Shown here in pieces: positions 1 to 8,699 of a stretch of DNA of 64,000 bases (positions are counted from its first letter, which is position 1; every line of letters starts with the position of its first letter). The notes below the pieces were generated by a model. That model did no database searches. It had not been told where the DNA came from and saw only the letters and a list, made by a program, of their open reading frames with translations. This stretch comes from an uncultured Alphaproteobacteria bacterium. GTDB lineage: Bacteria; Pseudomonadota; Alphaproteobacteria; HIMB59. The position numbers were made by a program, and so were the translations under genes. The stretch is taken from NCBI GenBank assembly GCA_902613845.1, contig CACMIW010000006.1:33405-97404 (forward strand), in the 5' to 3' direction.

Positions 1-641
1 TCCAAAAAATTCAAAGGGGGATAGCAGATGCTTACTTTATTGCTGAAAAATATTTAGATGGAAGTCCATCAGTTTTAGCGTTAAGTGATAATGTTTTTCT
101 TGGAAATAATTATTTTGATTATGCCAATTCTGCTCTTCTAAAGATGCAAGAGAACGGGGGAAGTGTATTTGGATTGCCAGTTCCAGATCCAGAAAAATTT
201 GGTGTTATTGAATTAGATAATAATAAAAATATCATTGGCATTGAGGAAAAACCAATAAAGCCTAAAAGTAATTTGATCATTCCTGGTTTATATTTTTTTG
301 ACTCTGAAGCTTCAAAATTTGCAAAAACACTCAAACCATCAAACAGAGGTGAATTAGAAATAACTGATTTAATTAAAATATATTTATCCGAAAAAAAACT
401 TGCTTTAGAAATTTTAGATGACTCAATTGTTTGGCATGATACTGGAAATGCAAAGGCTCTTCTAGAGGCAGCACAAAAAGTTAAGTTATATGAGCAAAAT
501 AACAATATAAAAATTGGCTCTTATGAAATAGCTGCGTACGAACAAGGTTTTATAAACAAAAGTAGTCTAAATGATATTGCAGAAAAACTAATTAAGTCTG
601 ATTATGGACAATATATCAAAGAATACCTTACTCAAAATTAA
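1..641 (+). CDS. rfbA: Glucose-1-phosphate thymidylyltransferase, 5' end outside window
   Basis: Joins glucose-1-phosphate to dTTP to give dTDP-glucose, the first step of dTDP-rhamnose synthesis for surface polysaccharide. The reading frame is already open at base 3, so the N-terminal nucleotide-binding part lies upstream of the window. Visible are the ALSDN segment (RmlA LxLGDN), GLPVPDPEKFGV, VEEKP-like IGIEEKP, the late WHDTG motif and an RmlA-type tail with IAAYEQGFI and DYGQYI. The first internal Met (base 144) is not the start. It ends two bases before the convergent sbcB stop. Family assignment is firm; the exact sugar pathway is inferred because other rml genes are not in view. Confidence 0.9.
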   Translation, partial: QKIQRGIADAYFIAEKYLDGSPSVLALSDNVFLGNNYFDYANSALLKMQENGGSVFGLPVPDPEKFGVIELDNNKNIIGIEEKPIKPKSNLIIPGLYFFDSEASKFAKTLKPSNRGELEITDLIKIYLSEKKLALEILDDSIVWHDTGNAKALLEAAQKVKLYEQNNNIKIGSYEIAAYEQGFINKSSLNDIAEKLIKSDYGQYIKEYLTQN

Positions 642-643
642 TC

Positions 644-2071
644 TTAATTCCATTTTGCAGATTCATTATTTAAAAATGTTATAACTTTTTGTTTAAACTG
701 AATTTTTTCATCTTCATCTATAATCATTTTATCTAGGTCGGTCTCTAAACTAGAGAGAATTTTATTTTTAGAATTCCACTTAGATTTATCATCATCATTA
801 AAACGCTCTTTAATTTCAAATTCATAATTTCTTTTGTCATTTTCAGGCAGAGTGTGGGGGGCTATTTCATATAAAATTCGTACAGCTATTTCTTTATATC
901 GGTCATCTTTGAATTGTTTTGCAATTTCATATTTCTTATCGTTCGGTGCAATATGAAAATCAATCATTAATTTCTTATCTTGATGTGATGGGAAACTCTC
1001 AAATATTCTATCTTCAACATTAAATGGTTCAGGCCATTCTTTTTGATTTGAAAGATGAAGTTTAATAAGACGAGAGCAAAACTCCTCATTTTTTTTAATA
1101 AAATTTGCTCTTTTTCTTAATTCATCTACTCCTATTTCTGCATAATTATTATCTTTGAATGAATAACTTTCATTTAACAGTGTTTTCGACTTTGACCCAT
1201 CAAAAACCTCACAAATTCTTTTAGCCCCATCATTCATTTTCTTAATTAAATCTTTATCTTCTAATTCTATGATCTTAACAGGATCAAAAAGCAAATTATA
1301 AACTAAATAGTGATGATTTCTTGATGGAATGCCTCCAATTAAAGTTTGAGCTTTGATTGTGGGTCTTCTTCCCCAAAAGATCGTGTTTGTAAAAACTAAA
1401 TTATCTAGCATGAATCTCTTAGGAGTGTCTCTATGTCGAAATTCATATGCAGAGTTCCAAATCTTTGGACACCTTATATTTAATATTTTATTAAGTTCCA
1501 ATGTGATTAAGCTATCAAAAACAGCATCATGAGGACCTGCATCATAGTTTATTGAAAGATTATTTAGTTTTGAAATTTCATCTAATTTAAGTATCGGATA
1601 CCCTTGATCGTCAGTATTGAATTTAATATGTTCAGGGCTATAAACTGAAACTAATCTTAATATATCAAAAACATCCATACGCACATTATTGTTAGTCACA
1701 GTCATATAAATTTCAGGTAATAAGTTTTGATAAAGTGCCTGTCGTAAAAAGGGTTCATCAAAATTTATATTATTGAAACCTACAAAAATAGCTGATGAGG
1801 ATGACCATTGTTGAAATGTTTCATACAATTGAGCACTAGCTTCATAATAATTAGGGTAATTATTTTGTATTAAACTAGTTGGATCCACCCCTGTTGTTAT
1901 TAAAGCACCTGGCTCGAACCATTTTCCTTCTCTTAACTTACTATGTATTTCTAATTTGTCTTTAATTTCAAATTTATTATTAGTTAACACAGCACCAACT
2001 TGTGTTATTTGATTAAATTTATCATTGCGACCAGTTGTTTCGAGATCCCAGAAAATATAATGATCACTCAT
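644..2071 (-). CDS. sbcB: Exodeoxyribonuclease I
   Basis: Single-strand-specific 3'-5' DNA exonuclease used in recombination and mismatch repair. At 475 aa it matches the family length. DEDDh catalytic residues can be placed: D9 and E11 in WDLETTGR, D105 in the GFNNINFDE block, and H181/D186 in GPHDAVFDS. The central ExoI landmarks are present (EPGALITTGVDP; WGRRP; an FR-H region near residues 212-214). The acidic, lysine-rich C-terminal half is poorly conserved but of normal length. The upstream gap carries AT-rich promoter-like sequence and a hairpin. Confident family call. Confidence 0.92.
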   Translation of the reverse strand: MSDHYIFWDLETTGRNDKFNQITQVGAVLTNNKFEIKDKLEIHSKLREGKWFEPGALITTGVDPTSLIQNNYPNYYEASAQLYETFQQWSSSSAIFVGFNNINFDEPFLRQALYQNLLPEIYMTVTNNNVRMDVFDILRLVSVYSPEHIKFNTDDQGYPILKLDEISKLNNLSINYDAGPHDAVFDSLITLELNKILNIRCPKIWNSAYEFRHRDTPKRFMLDNLVFTNTIFWGRRPTIKAQTLIGGIPSRNHHYLVYNLLFDPVKIIELEDKDLIKKMNDGAKRICEVFDGSKSKTLLNESYSFKDNNYAEIGVDELRKRANFIKKNEEFCSRLIKLHLSNQKEWPEPFNVEDRIFESFPSHQDKKLMIDFHIAPNDKKYEIAKQFKDDRYKEIAVRILYEIAPHTLPENDKRNYEFEIKERFNDDDKSKWNSKNKILSSLETDLDKMIIDEDEKIQFKQKVITFLNNESAKWN

Positions 2072-2141
2072 ATTAAAAAATTATATCAATTAAATATTAT
2101 AATAAAGTTTAAGTTTAATTTGTTATTTAAAGGGATTATAT

Positions 2142-2195
2142 AAAACTAGCTCCGGAGGAATAAGTAAGGATAGGAATAAGGATGGAGCTAGTTTT
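2142..2195. other. 12-bp perfect inverted repeat with 30-nt GGA-rich loop
   Basis: AAAACTAGCTCC (2142-2153) is exactly complementary to GGAGCTAGTTTT (2184-2195). The plus-strand loop has repeated AGGA/AAGGA units; the minus-strand loop reads as repeated CCTT/TTCC with a TTCCTCC anti-SD-like string. A T5 run follows on the plus strand and T4 on the minus strand. It sits downstream of the small minus-strand operon (2963-2289) and 71 bases before sbcB. It may be that operon's terminator, but a 30-nt loop is long for an intrinsic terminator, so a structured small RNA is possible. Confidence 0.6.
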
Positions 2196-2288
2196 TGATT
2201 GGTGATTTATACTAATTTTTTTTCTAAAGTCAAATTGCAGATAATAGAACTTAGCTGTGCAAAATTTGCACATCTAAATGTATTGAAT

Positions 2289-2447
2289 TTATTGATTTTT
2301 AAATAATTTTTTAATTTTTTTGTAATAAATTAGTGAACATTTGGCATCACAAAAAAATACTTTTTTTGGGATATCATAAAACTTAGGATCAGCCCAATAT
2401 AAAGGCTCGACAATCTTTTTTTTACATACTTCACAACTATTATTCAT
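2289..2447 (-). CDS. Small CxxC...CxxxC protein (putative zinc ribbon)
   Basis: A 52-codon ORF starting nine bases after the stop of the phosphatase gene, with GGAT as a weak ribosome site. The product has CEVC at residues 5-8 and CDAKC at 33-37, a layout typical of a compact treble-clef or TRASH/FCS-like zinc site, then a lysine-rich tail. Aromatic residues cluster between the cysteine pairs. I do not recognise a named family. The four spaced cysteines, the tight linkage to the upstream gene and ordinary local codon use support a real gene; function is unknown. Confidence 0.6.
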   Translation of the reverse strand: MNNSCEVCKKKIVEPLYWADPKFYDIPKKVFFCDAKCSLIYYKKIKKLFKNQ

Positions 2448-2456
2448 TTAGTTATC

Positions 2457-2963
2457 CTAAAAATTTAACTCTACTATTCTACTCTCTTCTATCGGCTCAG
2501 GGTCAAAGTATGGAACTGACCCATAGAGTCTGTTATCTAAACCCAATATTTCATCATAATATCTCATCATAATCTTATTGGGGCTAGCATGTGGTGCAAT
2601 TTCTTTTAAGTTTTCAATTATAAGCTCAATATTTTCAGGTGAGTATTTTGCGGCTATGCCTAAACTTGTTGCAGTTGATCGACTTATGCCCATATGACAA
2701 TGGACTAAAATAGGTTTGGTTTTATCCCAATCATCTGTGAAATCTAATAATTCTTGAGTATGATGTTTCTCAGGTAATATAAATCCCTCTCTTGGCTCAG
2801 AAATATCATCAATTAACATTTTCAAGTGTCTATTTTTATCCATACCTGATGGGGTTTCAGGCTCAAAATTTTTATTAATAATGGTAAGCATTTTATCTGG
2901 GCTGAATTTATCAACACACTCTTGGATATCTGCTAATCCACAAATTATTATTTTTTTTTGCAT
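2457..2963 (-). CDS. Tyrosine/dual-specificity phosphatase family protein
   Basis: 168 aa cytosolic protein with the cysteine-phosphatase signature HCxxxxxR: H88, C89 and R95 within VHCHMGISRS. The preceding acidic stretch (DFTDDWD) could supply the general acid. No signal peptide or membrane segment. This belongs to the compact alphaproteobacterial tyrosine-phosphatase-like family, substrate unknown. First gene of a two-gene minus-strand operon with the small zinc-ribbon protein; divergent from transaldolase. The motif is clear, so the fold call is good; protein versus small-molecule substrate cannot be decided. Confidence 0.8.
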   Translation of the reverse strand: MQKKIIICGLADIQECVDKFSPDKMLTIINKNFEPETPSGMDKNRHLKMLIDDISEPREGFILPEKHHTQELLDFTDDWDKTKPILVHCHMGISRSTATSLGIAAKYSPENIELIIENLKEIAPHASPNKIMMRYYDEILGLDNRLYGSVPYFDPEPIEESRIVELNF

Positions 2964-3019
2964 AAGAAGTTCAATTAATATATAGCTTAAACAATCGTTA
3001 AGAAAGAATATTTATTTTC

Positions 3020-3979
3020 ATGGTATCTCAATTAGATAGTCTTAAAAAATTTTCATCAGTTGTTGCAGACACCGGAGATATTGACAGTATTCAAAAATTT
3101 AACCCAGATGACTGTACTACTAATCCGTCTTTAATTTTTAAAGCTGTTCAATCAAACAAATACAAAAAATTAGTTGATGAAGTAATAAGTAATTCAAAAA
3201 GTAGAAAATTTTCTCAAACTGAGGATCAGGTTAATTACATTGCTGATCAACTAACTATTGCTTTTGGTATAGAATTAACAAAAATCGTGCCAGGATATGT
3301 TTCTACCGAGGTGGACTCTGATTTATCATTTAATACTGACGCTACTGTTGAAAAGGCAAAGCAAATAATCAATAGCTATGAGCAATCAGGCGTCCTCAAG
3401 AGTAGAATATTAATTAAAATTGCAGGCACATGGGAAGGAATTCAAGCAGTAAAAAAATTAGAGGCAGAGGGAATATCTTGTAATTGCACACTCATTTTTT
3501 CTTTAACACAAGCAATAGCTTGTGCAGAAGCAGGAGCATTTTTAATTTCACCATTTGTGGGAAGGATACTTGACTGGTTTAAATCAAATACACAAAAAGA
3601 TTATGACTCATCTAATGATCCAGGTGTTGAGAGTGTAGAGAAGATTTTTAATTATTTTAAAAAATTTAATTATAACACTATTGTCATGGCAGCATCATTT
3701 AGAAATAAGGATGAAATAATTAATTTAGCTGGATGTGATAAATTAACTATCAGCCCAACTCTTTTAGAAGAGTTAAGCCAAAACGATGATGAAATTAAAC
3801 TTAAATTATCAAAAGAAAACTCATCTTCATTAGATATTGAAAGAATTAATGTGAATGAGAGCTCATTTCGTTGGCATTTAAATGAAAATCAGATGGCATC
3901 TTTTAAATTAGCTGAGGGTATTAGATTATTTAATAAGGATTTATTGAAGTTAAAAGAATTGATTAGAGGCCAATTATAA
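3020..3979 (+). CDS. tal: Transaldolase (class 1)
   Basis: Non-oxidative pentose phosphate enzyme moving a dihydroxyacetone unit between sedoheptulose-7-phosphate and glyceraldehyde-3-phosphate. 319 aa, close to E. coli TalB. Signature TTNPSL at residues 33-38, the Schiff-base lysine K133 in RILIKIAGTW, then the CNCTLIFS strand and SPFVGRILDW loop with the phosphate-binding Arg. It complements the transketolase at 53849-55780 in the same window. Standalone gene, divergent from the phosphatase operon with a 56-base shared promoter gap. Confidence 0.95.
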   Translation: MVSQLDSLKKFSSVVADTGDIDSIQKFNPDDCTTNPSLIFKAVQSNKYKKLVDEVISNSKSRKFSQTEDQVNYIADQLTIAFGIELTKIVPGYVSTEVDSDLSFNTDATVEKAKQIINSYEQSGVLKSRILIKIAGTWEGIQAVKKLEAEGISCNCTLIFSLTQAIACAEAGAFLISPFVGRILDWFKSNTQKDYDSSNDPGVESVEKIFNYFKKFNYNTIVMAASFRNKDEIINLAGCDKLTISPTLLEELSQNDDEIKLKLSKENSSSLDIERINVNESSFRWHLNENQMASFKLAEGIRLFNKDLLKLKELIRGQL

Positions 3980-4017
3980 TTATTGCACAAATCACTCCAA
4001 AATTATAAATAGTTAAT

Positions 4018-4563
4018 ATGGAAAATAAAAATATAACAATTTTAAGTCAGTACGCACATAGTAATTTATCAAAAATAGTATTTTCTCTTTTGGGAATTAT
4101 TCTCTTATCAGTTTCTAGTAAAATTAGTATTCCTTTCTATCCTGTGCCGATGACATTACAAACCTTTGTTGTATATTTTATTGCTGCCTCAATGGGTATG
4201 GTTGGTTTTTATGCAACTGTTTCATACGTAATTCTCGGACTCATTGGTCTTCCCATCTTTGCTGCTGGTGGAGGTTTTGGTTATGTAATGTCTCCAACAT
4301 TTGGATTTCTTTATGGAATGATTTTAGCTTCTTTTGCAATAGCATATTTCTCAAAAAATCTTTTCAATAAAAATTTAATAAAAATTGTTTTATCTATTTT
4401 TATAGGCGCGTTAATTATTTTTGTTTGTGGTATTGCCCACTTATCTGGCTTCATAGGAATAGAGAAATCTATAAAAGCAGGTTTATACCCATTTATTTAT
4501 AGTGAACTTTTAAAGATAGCACTTGCTATTTCTTTAACGTATTTGCTAATTAAAAAAAATTAA
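4018..4563 (+). CDS. bioY: BioY biotin transporter substrate-binding (S) component
   Basis: Integral membrane S component of an ECF-type biotin importer; 181 aa with about six hydrophobic segments. BioY features are VPMTLQTF after the first helix, GLPIFAAGGG and a PTFGFLYG block, matching the family's PMTxQ and PTxGY motifs. No EcfA/EcfT genes are nearby, so it would work alone (known for some BioY proteins) or with a distant energy module. Presence suggests biotin is taken up rather than made. Its last four bases overlap the convergent msrB stop. Confidence 0.9.
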   Translation: MENKNITILSQYAHSNLSKIVFSLLGIILLSVSSKISIPFYPVPMTLQTFVVYFIAASMGMVGFYATVSYVILGLIGLPIFAAGGGFGYVMSPTFGFLYGMILASFAIAYFSKNLFNKNLIKIVLSIFIGALIIFVCGIAHLSGFIGIEKSIKAGLYPFIYSELLKIALAISLTYLLIKKN

Positions 4564-5027
4564 TCTGGTATAAAGTTTAAAGCTATACCGTTATTACAGT
4601 ATCTTAAACCTGTAGGTTCTGGACCATCTTTGAAGACGTGTCCATGATGCCCGCCACATTTAGCACAGTGATATTCTTTTCGTGGAAAAACCAATTTAAA
4701 ATCTGTTTTAAACCCCAAAGCATTAGGAAGATAATCAAAAAATGAAGGCCAGCCAGTTCCGCTATCATATTTCATATCCGAAGAAAATAGTGGCAATTCA
4801 CATCCTGCACAATGGTAGGTACCTTTTCTTTTTTCATTGTTAAGCACGCTAAACCCGGGTCGTTCAGTTCCATGCTGTCTCAAAATATAATACTCCTCTT
4901 CTGATAATCTCAATTTCCATTCCTCATCTGAAAGAATTAATTTTTCCATCGCAACTAAAGGTTTATACCCAACAATACATCCCCCAATAAGTATTGATAT
5001 AAATCTTCTTCTGTTTAAAACAACCAT
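4560..5027 (-). CDS. msrB: Peptide-methionine (R)-S-oxide reductase with Tat-like signal
   Basis: Reduces the R form of methionine sulfoxide in oxidised proteins. The MsrB domain covers about residues 30-155: zinc cysteines C73/C76 (CAGC) and C121/C124 (CAKC), the GGHHGHVF histidines, and catalytic C144 in LRYCNN. The N-terminus has NRRRFI followed by a hydrophobic stretch, resembling a twin-arginine export signal, so the enzyme probably acts in the periplasm. CcdA at 9704 could help supply electrons there (inference). It follows a 27-codon basic ORF by 35 bases. Confidence 0.93.
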   Translation of the reverse strand: MVVLNRRRFISILIGGCIVGYKPLVAMEKLILSDEEWKLRLSEEEYYILRQHGTERPGFSVLNNEKRKGTYHCAGCELPLFSSDMKYDSGTGWPSFFDYLPNALGFKTDFKLVFPRKEYHCAKCGGHHGHVFKDGPEPTGLRYCNNGIALNFIPD

Positions 5028-5062
5028 AAAATATCAGGGGTAATTTATAATAATTGAAAATA

Positions 5063-5146
5063 CTATTTCTTTTTAGCTCTTCTTTTAGCTCTTCTTTTTC
5101 GTGAACCGATTTTTCTTCTGCCTCTGTGTTTTTTAGGATAACCCAT
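5063..5146 (-). CDS. Very small, very basic protein (bS22/COX24-like?)
   Basis: A 27-codon ORF whose product is about two-thirds Lys/Arg, beginning MGYPKKHRGRRK and ending RRAKKK. Composition and size resemble tiny ribosome-associated peptides such as bS22/THX or the bacterial AURKAIP1/COX24 (mS38-like) peptides, but the resemblance is compositional and I cannot prove homology. There is no SD; TATTAT lies eight bases before the ATG, so the mRNA may be leaderless. It lies upstream of msrB on the same strand. Moderate confidence that it is translated. Confidence 0.5.
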   Translation of the reverse strand: MGYPKKHRGRRKIGSRKRRAKRRAKKK

Positions 5147-5218
5147 GACGGCGTATAATAGATATTTAACCTCAAAAATAAACATATTTTTTTGATATGA
5201 TTCATATATTTTAAGCAA

Positions 5219-6415
5219 ATGAGAACAATTCTATTAGTTTTAGTTGCTGGATTAATACTGTCAGTTGGAAATGGATTTAGAATGTCTCTAGGGATATATG
5301 TCCCAGATCTTTTAAGTTCCACAGTTTTTAGTGCTTCAATTATAGGTCTGACATATGGTCTTTTTAATTTGCTTTGGGGAGCTATGTCACCCATTGCAGG
5401 TGCATTTGCTGAACAAAAGGGTTATGTAAAAACTCTTTGTTTTGGCTTCTTTGGTGTATCTCTTAGTTTCTATGTCGCTTCTTCAGCGATACACCCTTTA
5501 CATTTTTTATTTGGTATTGGCATAATTGGAGGTATTTCAGCTGGTGTTATTTCTGTACCAGTTATAATTGGTGGAGTCTCAAAATATTTCGAGGATGATA
5601 AAACACAAAGCACAGTTACAGGTATACTTATGTCTCTTGCTGCTACAGGGATGTTTATATTTACACCTATTAACCAATTTTTAGTTACAACCTTTAAATG
5701 GAGTTTTTCTTTTCAAATTACATCAATGTTTTTTCTGTTCATCATTCCTCTTTCACTTATATTCCTTTTACCTAAGCCACAAAAAAAAGATAAAAAAGAA
5801 TTTACAAAAAGAAAAATATCAGATGTCATAAAAAAAGCCTTTAAGGATAAAAGCTATAACTATCTTATTTTAGGATTTTTTGTTTGTGGCTTACATGTTG
5901 CTTTAATTTCAAACTATCTTCCGGTTTTTGCAAAAATTAAAGGTTTAGAAACTACTATAGCTGCAACAGGTCTTACTTTAATTGGGTTATTTAATATGAT
6001 TGGTACTTTAATTTCAGGAAAGGTTTCAGGCATTATTAAAAAAAAATATATATTATCGTTTATTTATTTTGTAAGAAGCATAGTAATTTTTTTATTATTA
6101 ATTTTGCCTACTAACAATTTCACAATTATAGCCTTCAGTTGTTGTATTGGTCTTTTATGGTTATCAACTGTCCCACCGACTTCAGGAATTGTTTCAAATA
6201 GATTTGGCACAAGATACCTTTCGACCTTATTTGGGATTGTAATGGTTTCCCATCAAGCAGGAGCATTTCTTGGCTCTTTTATTGGTGGTTTAGTTATAGA
6301 TATTTATGGTTCACTCGACATAGCCTGGATAATGGCGATAGTAATTTCTCTGTTTTCTGCAATCATCCATTTTCCAATTATAGAAAAAGAAAAATCTGAA
6401 GAAGTTTTTGCCTAA
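5219..6415 (+). CDS. MFS transporter
   Basis: 398 aa polytopic membrane protein with about 12 hydrophobic helices in two halves separated by a lysine-rich loop (around residues 188-205). Start ATG at 5219. The N-half RMSLGIYVPDLL and GLTYGLFNLLWG segments and later GFFVCGLHVALISNYLP look like the monocarboxylate/oxalate-formate branch of the major facilitator superfamily. Substrate cannot be read from sequence. The next gene starts inside its last eight bases, so the two are translationally coupled. Confidence 0.85.
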   Translation: MRTILLVLVAGLILSVGNGFRMSLGIYVPDLLSSTVFSASIIGLTYGLFNLLWGAMSPIAGAFAEQKGYVKTLCFGFFGVSLSFYVASSAIHPLHFLFGIGIIGGISAGVISVPVIIGGVSKYFEDDKTQSTVTGILMSLAATGMFIFTPINQFLVTTFKWSFSFQITSMFFLFIIPLSLIFLLPKPQKKDKKEFTKRKISDVIKKAFKDKSYNYLILGFFVCGLHVALISNYLPVFAKIKGLETTIAATGLTLIGLFNMIGTLISGKVSGIIKKKYILSFIYFVRSIVIFLLLILPTNNFTIIAFSCCIGLLWLSTVPPTSGIVSNRFGTRYLSTLFGIVMVSHQAGAFLGSFIGGLVIDIYGSLDIAWIMAIVISLFSAIIHFPIIEKEKSEEVFA

Positions 6416-7283
6416 TTTAAAAATTAATCCTTTTCTTATACTGATTATAGGCGCAGTAAGTATTGCTTTTTCTCCTATATTTGTTCGACTTTCAGAGGTT
6501 GATCCAATAATGACAGCTTTTTTTAGAATATTCGTGAGCCTTCCCTTTTTTTTAATGTTTGGGTCACTGAAAATTATTGAAAAAGTAAACTTTCCTGTTT
6601 TAAAAGATAAATTTTTAATTATTTTTATTTCAGGTATCTTTTTTTCATTAGATTTAATTTGTTGGCATTTGTCTATCAAACTTACCACAGTTTCTAAGGC
6701 AACATTTTTATCTAATTTAGCTCCAATTGTTGTAATTTTATTTTCTTTAATATTTCTTAAAGAAAAATTTTCTAAGTTTTTTTTTATTGCCATATTTATT
6801 TCGATGAGTGGTATGACATTGTTATTAGGTGAGAGTTTTCAATTTTATAAATCACAATTTTTGGGAGATCTTTTAGGTGTTCTAACTGCAATTTGGTATG
6901 GTTGTTATATTCTTACTATTAGCCAATTAAGAAAAAATTTAAATTCAAGTACGATTATGTTTTTTTCAGGATGTGTAAGTGCAATTATTTTACTTTTAGT
7001 CGCGATATTTTTTGAACAAAGTTTAGTGCCAAAGTCTTTTTATGCGATAGCAATATTATTTTTATTAGGTTTTGTATGCCAATTCATTGGACAATCATTT
7101 ATAGCTTACTCTCTAGCATTTTTATCTGCATCCTTATCATCTTTGAGTCTTTTGATACAACCCATTGCTGCAACCTTATTGGCGTACCTTTTTTTCCAAG
7201 AAAAATTAACATTGATCCAATTTTTTGGAAGCACATTAATCCTGATTGGGATTTATATTGCTAAAACAAAATATGAAAATTGA
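6408..7283 (+). CDS. DMT-superfamily (EamA) transporter
   Basis: 291 aa with ten predicted hydrophobic segments arranged as two EamA repeats; typical features are FSPIFVRLSEVDP after helix 1, the KATFLSNLAPI block at the end of repeat 1 and its counterpart LSSLSLLIQPI in repeat 2, and the closing LILIGIYIA. The start is a TTG at 6408 inside the end of the MFS gene; no better Met exists before the first helix. Likely a metabolite exporter; substrate unknown. Confidence 0.85.
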   Translation: MPNLKINPFLILIIGAVSIAFSPIFVRLSEVDPIMTAFFRIFVSLPFFLMFGSLKIIEKVNFPVLKDKFLIIFISGIFFSLDLICWHLSIKLTTVSKATFLSNLAPIVVILFSLIFLKEKFSKFFFIAIFISMSGMTLLLGESFQFYKSQFLGDLLGVLTAIWYGCYILTISQLRKNLNSSTIMFFSGCVSAIILLLVAIFFEQSLVPKSFYAIAILFLLGFVCQFIGQSFIAYSLAFLSASLSSLSLLIQPIAATLLAYLFFQEKLTLIQFFGSTLILIGIYIAKTKYEN

Positions 7284-7683
7284 ACAAATAAAAGTTGTAG
7301 CAGGCTTAATACTTAAAAATAATAAACTTTTAATATGTCAAAGACCAAAATTTAAGGATCATCCATTAAAATGGGAATTTCCTGGAGGTAAAATCAAAAA
7401 TGATGAGACTAATGAAGAGGCCTTAATTAGAGAAATAAATGAAGAGTTATCAATTAACATATTAAATTATGAGGAACTGATCAGTTATAATTTTGATTAT
7501 AAAGACTTGAAAAAACAGGTTTTCATATATTTTTATTTAGTCAATAATTTCAGTGGTAAGGTTTTAAATAATTTTCATAAAGAACTAAAATGGATTGAAA
7601 TCAAGGATATTCGTGAATATGATTTTTTAGAAGGAGACCACAAAATAATTGACCATATAAGTAGTAATGACTTTAAACATTAA
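7273..7683 (+). CDS. mutT: MutT-like Nudix hydrolase
   Basis: 136 aa Nudix protein, most like 8-oxo-dGTP diphosphatase that cleans the nucleotide pool. The Nudix box spans about residues 38-61: GGK, E at the seventh position, then REINEEL; the usual Gly after EEL is Ser. The preceding WEFPGGK and QRPKFKDH region is typical of MutT. I use ATG 7273, which overlaps the DMT gene by 11 bases, rather than the earlier in-frame TTG because the protein then starts directly at the conserved VVAGLIL strand. It overlaps the next gene too, forming a coupled run. Confidence 0.85.
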   Translation: MKIEQIKVVAGLILKNNKLLICQRPKFKDHPLKWEFPGGKIKNDETNEEALIREINEELSINILNYEELISYNFDYKDLKKQVFIYFYLVNNFSGKVLNNFHKELKWIEIKDIREYDFLEGDHKIIDHISSNDFKH

Positions 7684-8698
7684 AGATAAACCAAAAGACG
7701 GATTTGAAAGAGTTGTTTATGCTGAGGAGGATAAATTTAATTTTTACTCAGTAATTGCTATTCATAATACTAAAAGAGGCCCTGCCTTGGGTGGATGTAG
7801 ATATTTCAATTATCAGGATTTTAATAAGCAAGAAGAAGATGTTTTAAAATTAGCTGAAGCAATGACATATAAGAATTCTTTGGCTGAACTTCCCTTTGGT
7901 GGTGGGAAGGCTACTATCCATTCTAAAATAAAAAAAAAAGATGCATATAGTTTATTTGGAGAAGTTTTAAACAAACTAAATGGTACTTATATAACAGCTG
8001 GAGATATGGGAACGGTCGATGAGGACTTAAGAGGATTTAGAGAATACTCAGATCATGTTTGTAACCCTATAGGTTCTGACTCCGGATTAGGTACCGCATT
8101 AGGTGTTTATTACTCAATGTTAGGATGTGTCGAATTTAAATTCGGACAAGACTCATTAGTAAATAAAAATATATTTATCAAAGGATATGGTAAGACTGGA
8201 TCTAGAATTGCTTCTTTGTGTAAAAAAGATGGTGCAAATATTGAAATTTCTGACTTAGAGCATAAAAAAGATTTGATTGAGAGAGATGGTTATAAATTTT
8301 GTAGTCAACTCCAAGATACATCCTTTGAAAAAATTGATATTTACTCTCCTTGTGCAGGAGGAGGTGATTTGAATACGGAGTTTTTAAATTTTGCAAATAA
8401 TAAAATATTAATGATTACTGGATCTGCAAATAATCAACTTGATAATATTGATACAGAAGAAGAATTATATAACAAAGGTATATTATATTGTCCTGATTAT
8501 TGTGCCAACGCTGGTGGCGTAATTATATTAGGTTCAAGAATTAGTATTAAAGAAGATCTCGAACCAGATGACAAAATTGTAGATGACCTTCTAAAAAAAA
8601 TAAAATCACGTACAAAATTTATCTTAGAAAAATCCCAAAAAGACTTGATTTTAGCATCCAATATTGCAAGTGAAATGGCTTTAGATGGATTAAAATAA
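7667..8698 (+). CDS. ldh: Leu/Glu/Phe/Val dehydrogenase
   Basis: NAD-dependent oxidative deamination of a branched-chain or related amino acid to its 2-oxo acid. 343 aa, the length of leucine/phenylalanine dehydrogenases rather than GDH. Substrate and catalytic lysines are K69 in AMTYKN and K81 in LPFGGGKA; RGPALGGCR precedes them. The Rossmann domain has a variant glycine motif KGYGKTG. The C-terminal DYCANAGGVI block is typical. Overlaps mutT by 17 bases. Specificity for leucine is the commonest assignment, not proven here. Confidence 0.85.
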   Translation: MTLNIKDKPKDGFERVVYAEEDKFNFYSVIAIHNTKRGPALGGCRYFNYQDFNKQEEDVLKLAEAMTYKNSLAELPFGGGKATIHSKIKKKDAYSLFGEVLNKLNGTYITAGDMGTVDEDLRGFREYSDHVCNPIGSDSGLGTALGVYYSMLGCVEFKFGQDSLVNKNIFIKGYGKTGSRIASLCKKDGANIEISDLEHKKDLIERDGYKFCSQLQDTSFEKIDIYSPCAGGGDLNTEFLNFANNKILMITGSANNQLDNIDTEEELYNKGILYCPDYCANAGGVIILGSRISIKEDLEPDDKIVDDLLKKIKSRTKFILEKSQKDLILASNIASEMALDGLK

Positions 8699-8699
8699 A

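Noticed and set aside
4963..5394. 143-codon minus-strand ORF upstream of msrB
   Set aside because: It runs through the MFS gene and the msrB signal in other frames and its product has no protein-like character; the 27-codon basic ORF explains the gap better.
6311..6793. 160-codon minus-strand ORF
   Set aside because: Antisense to the MFS end and the EamA gene, both of which are clear families.
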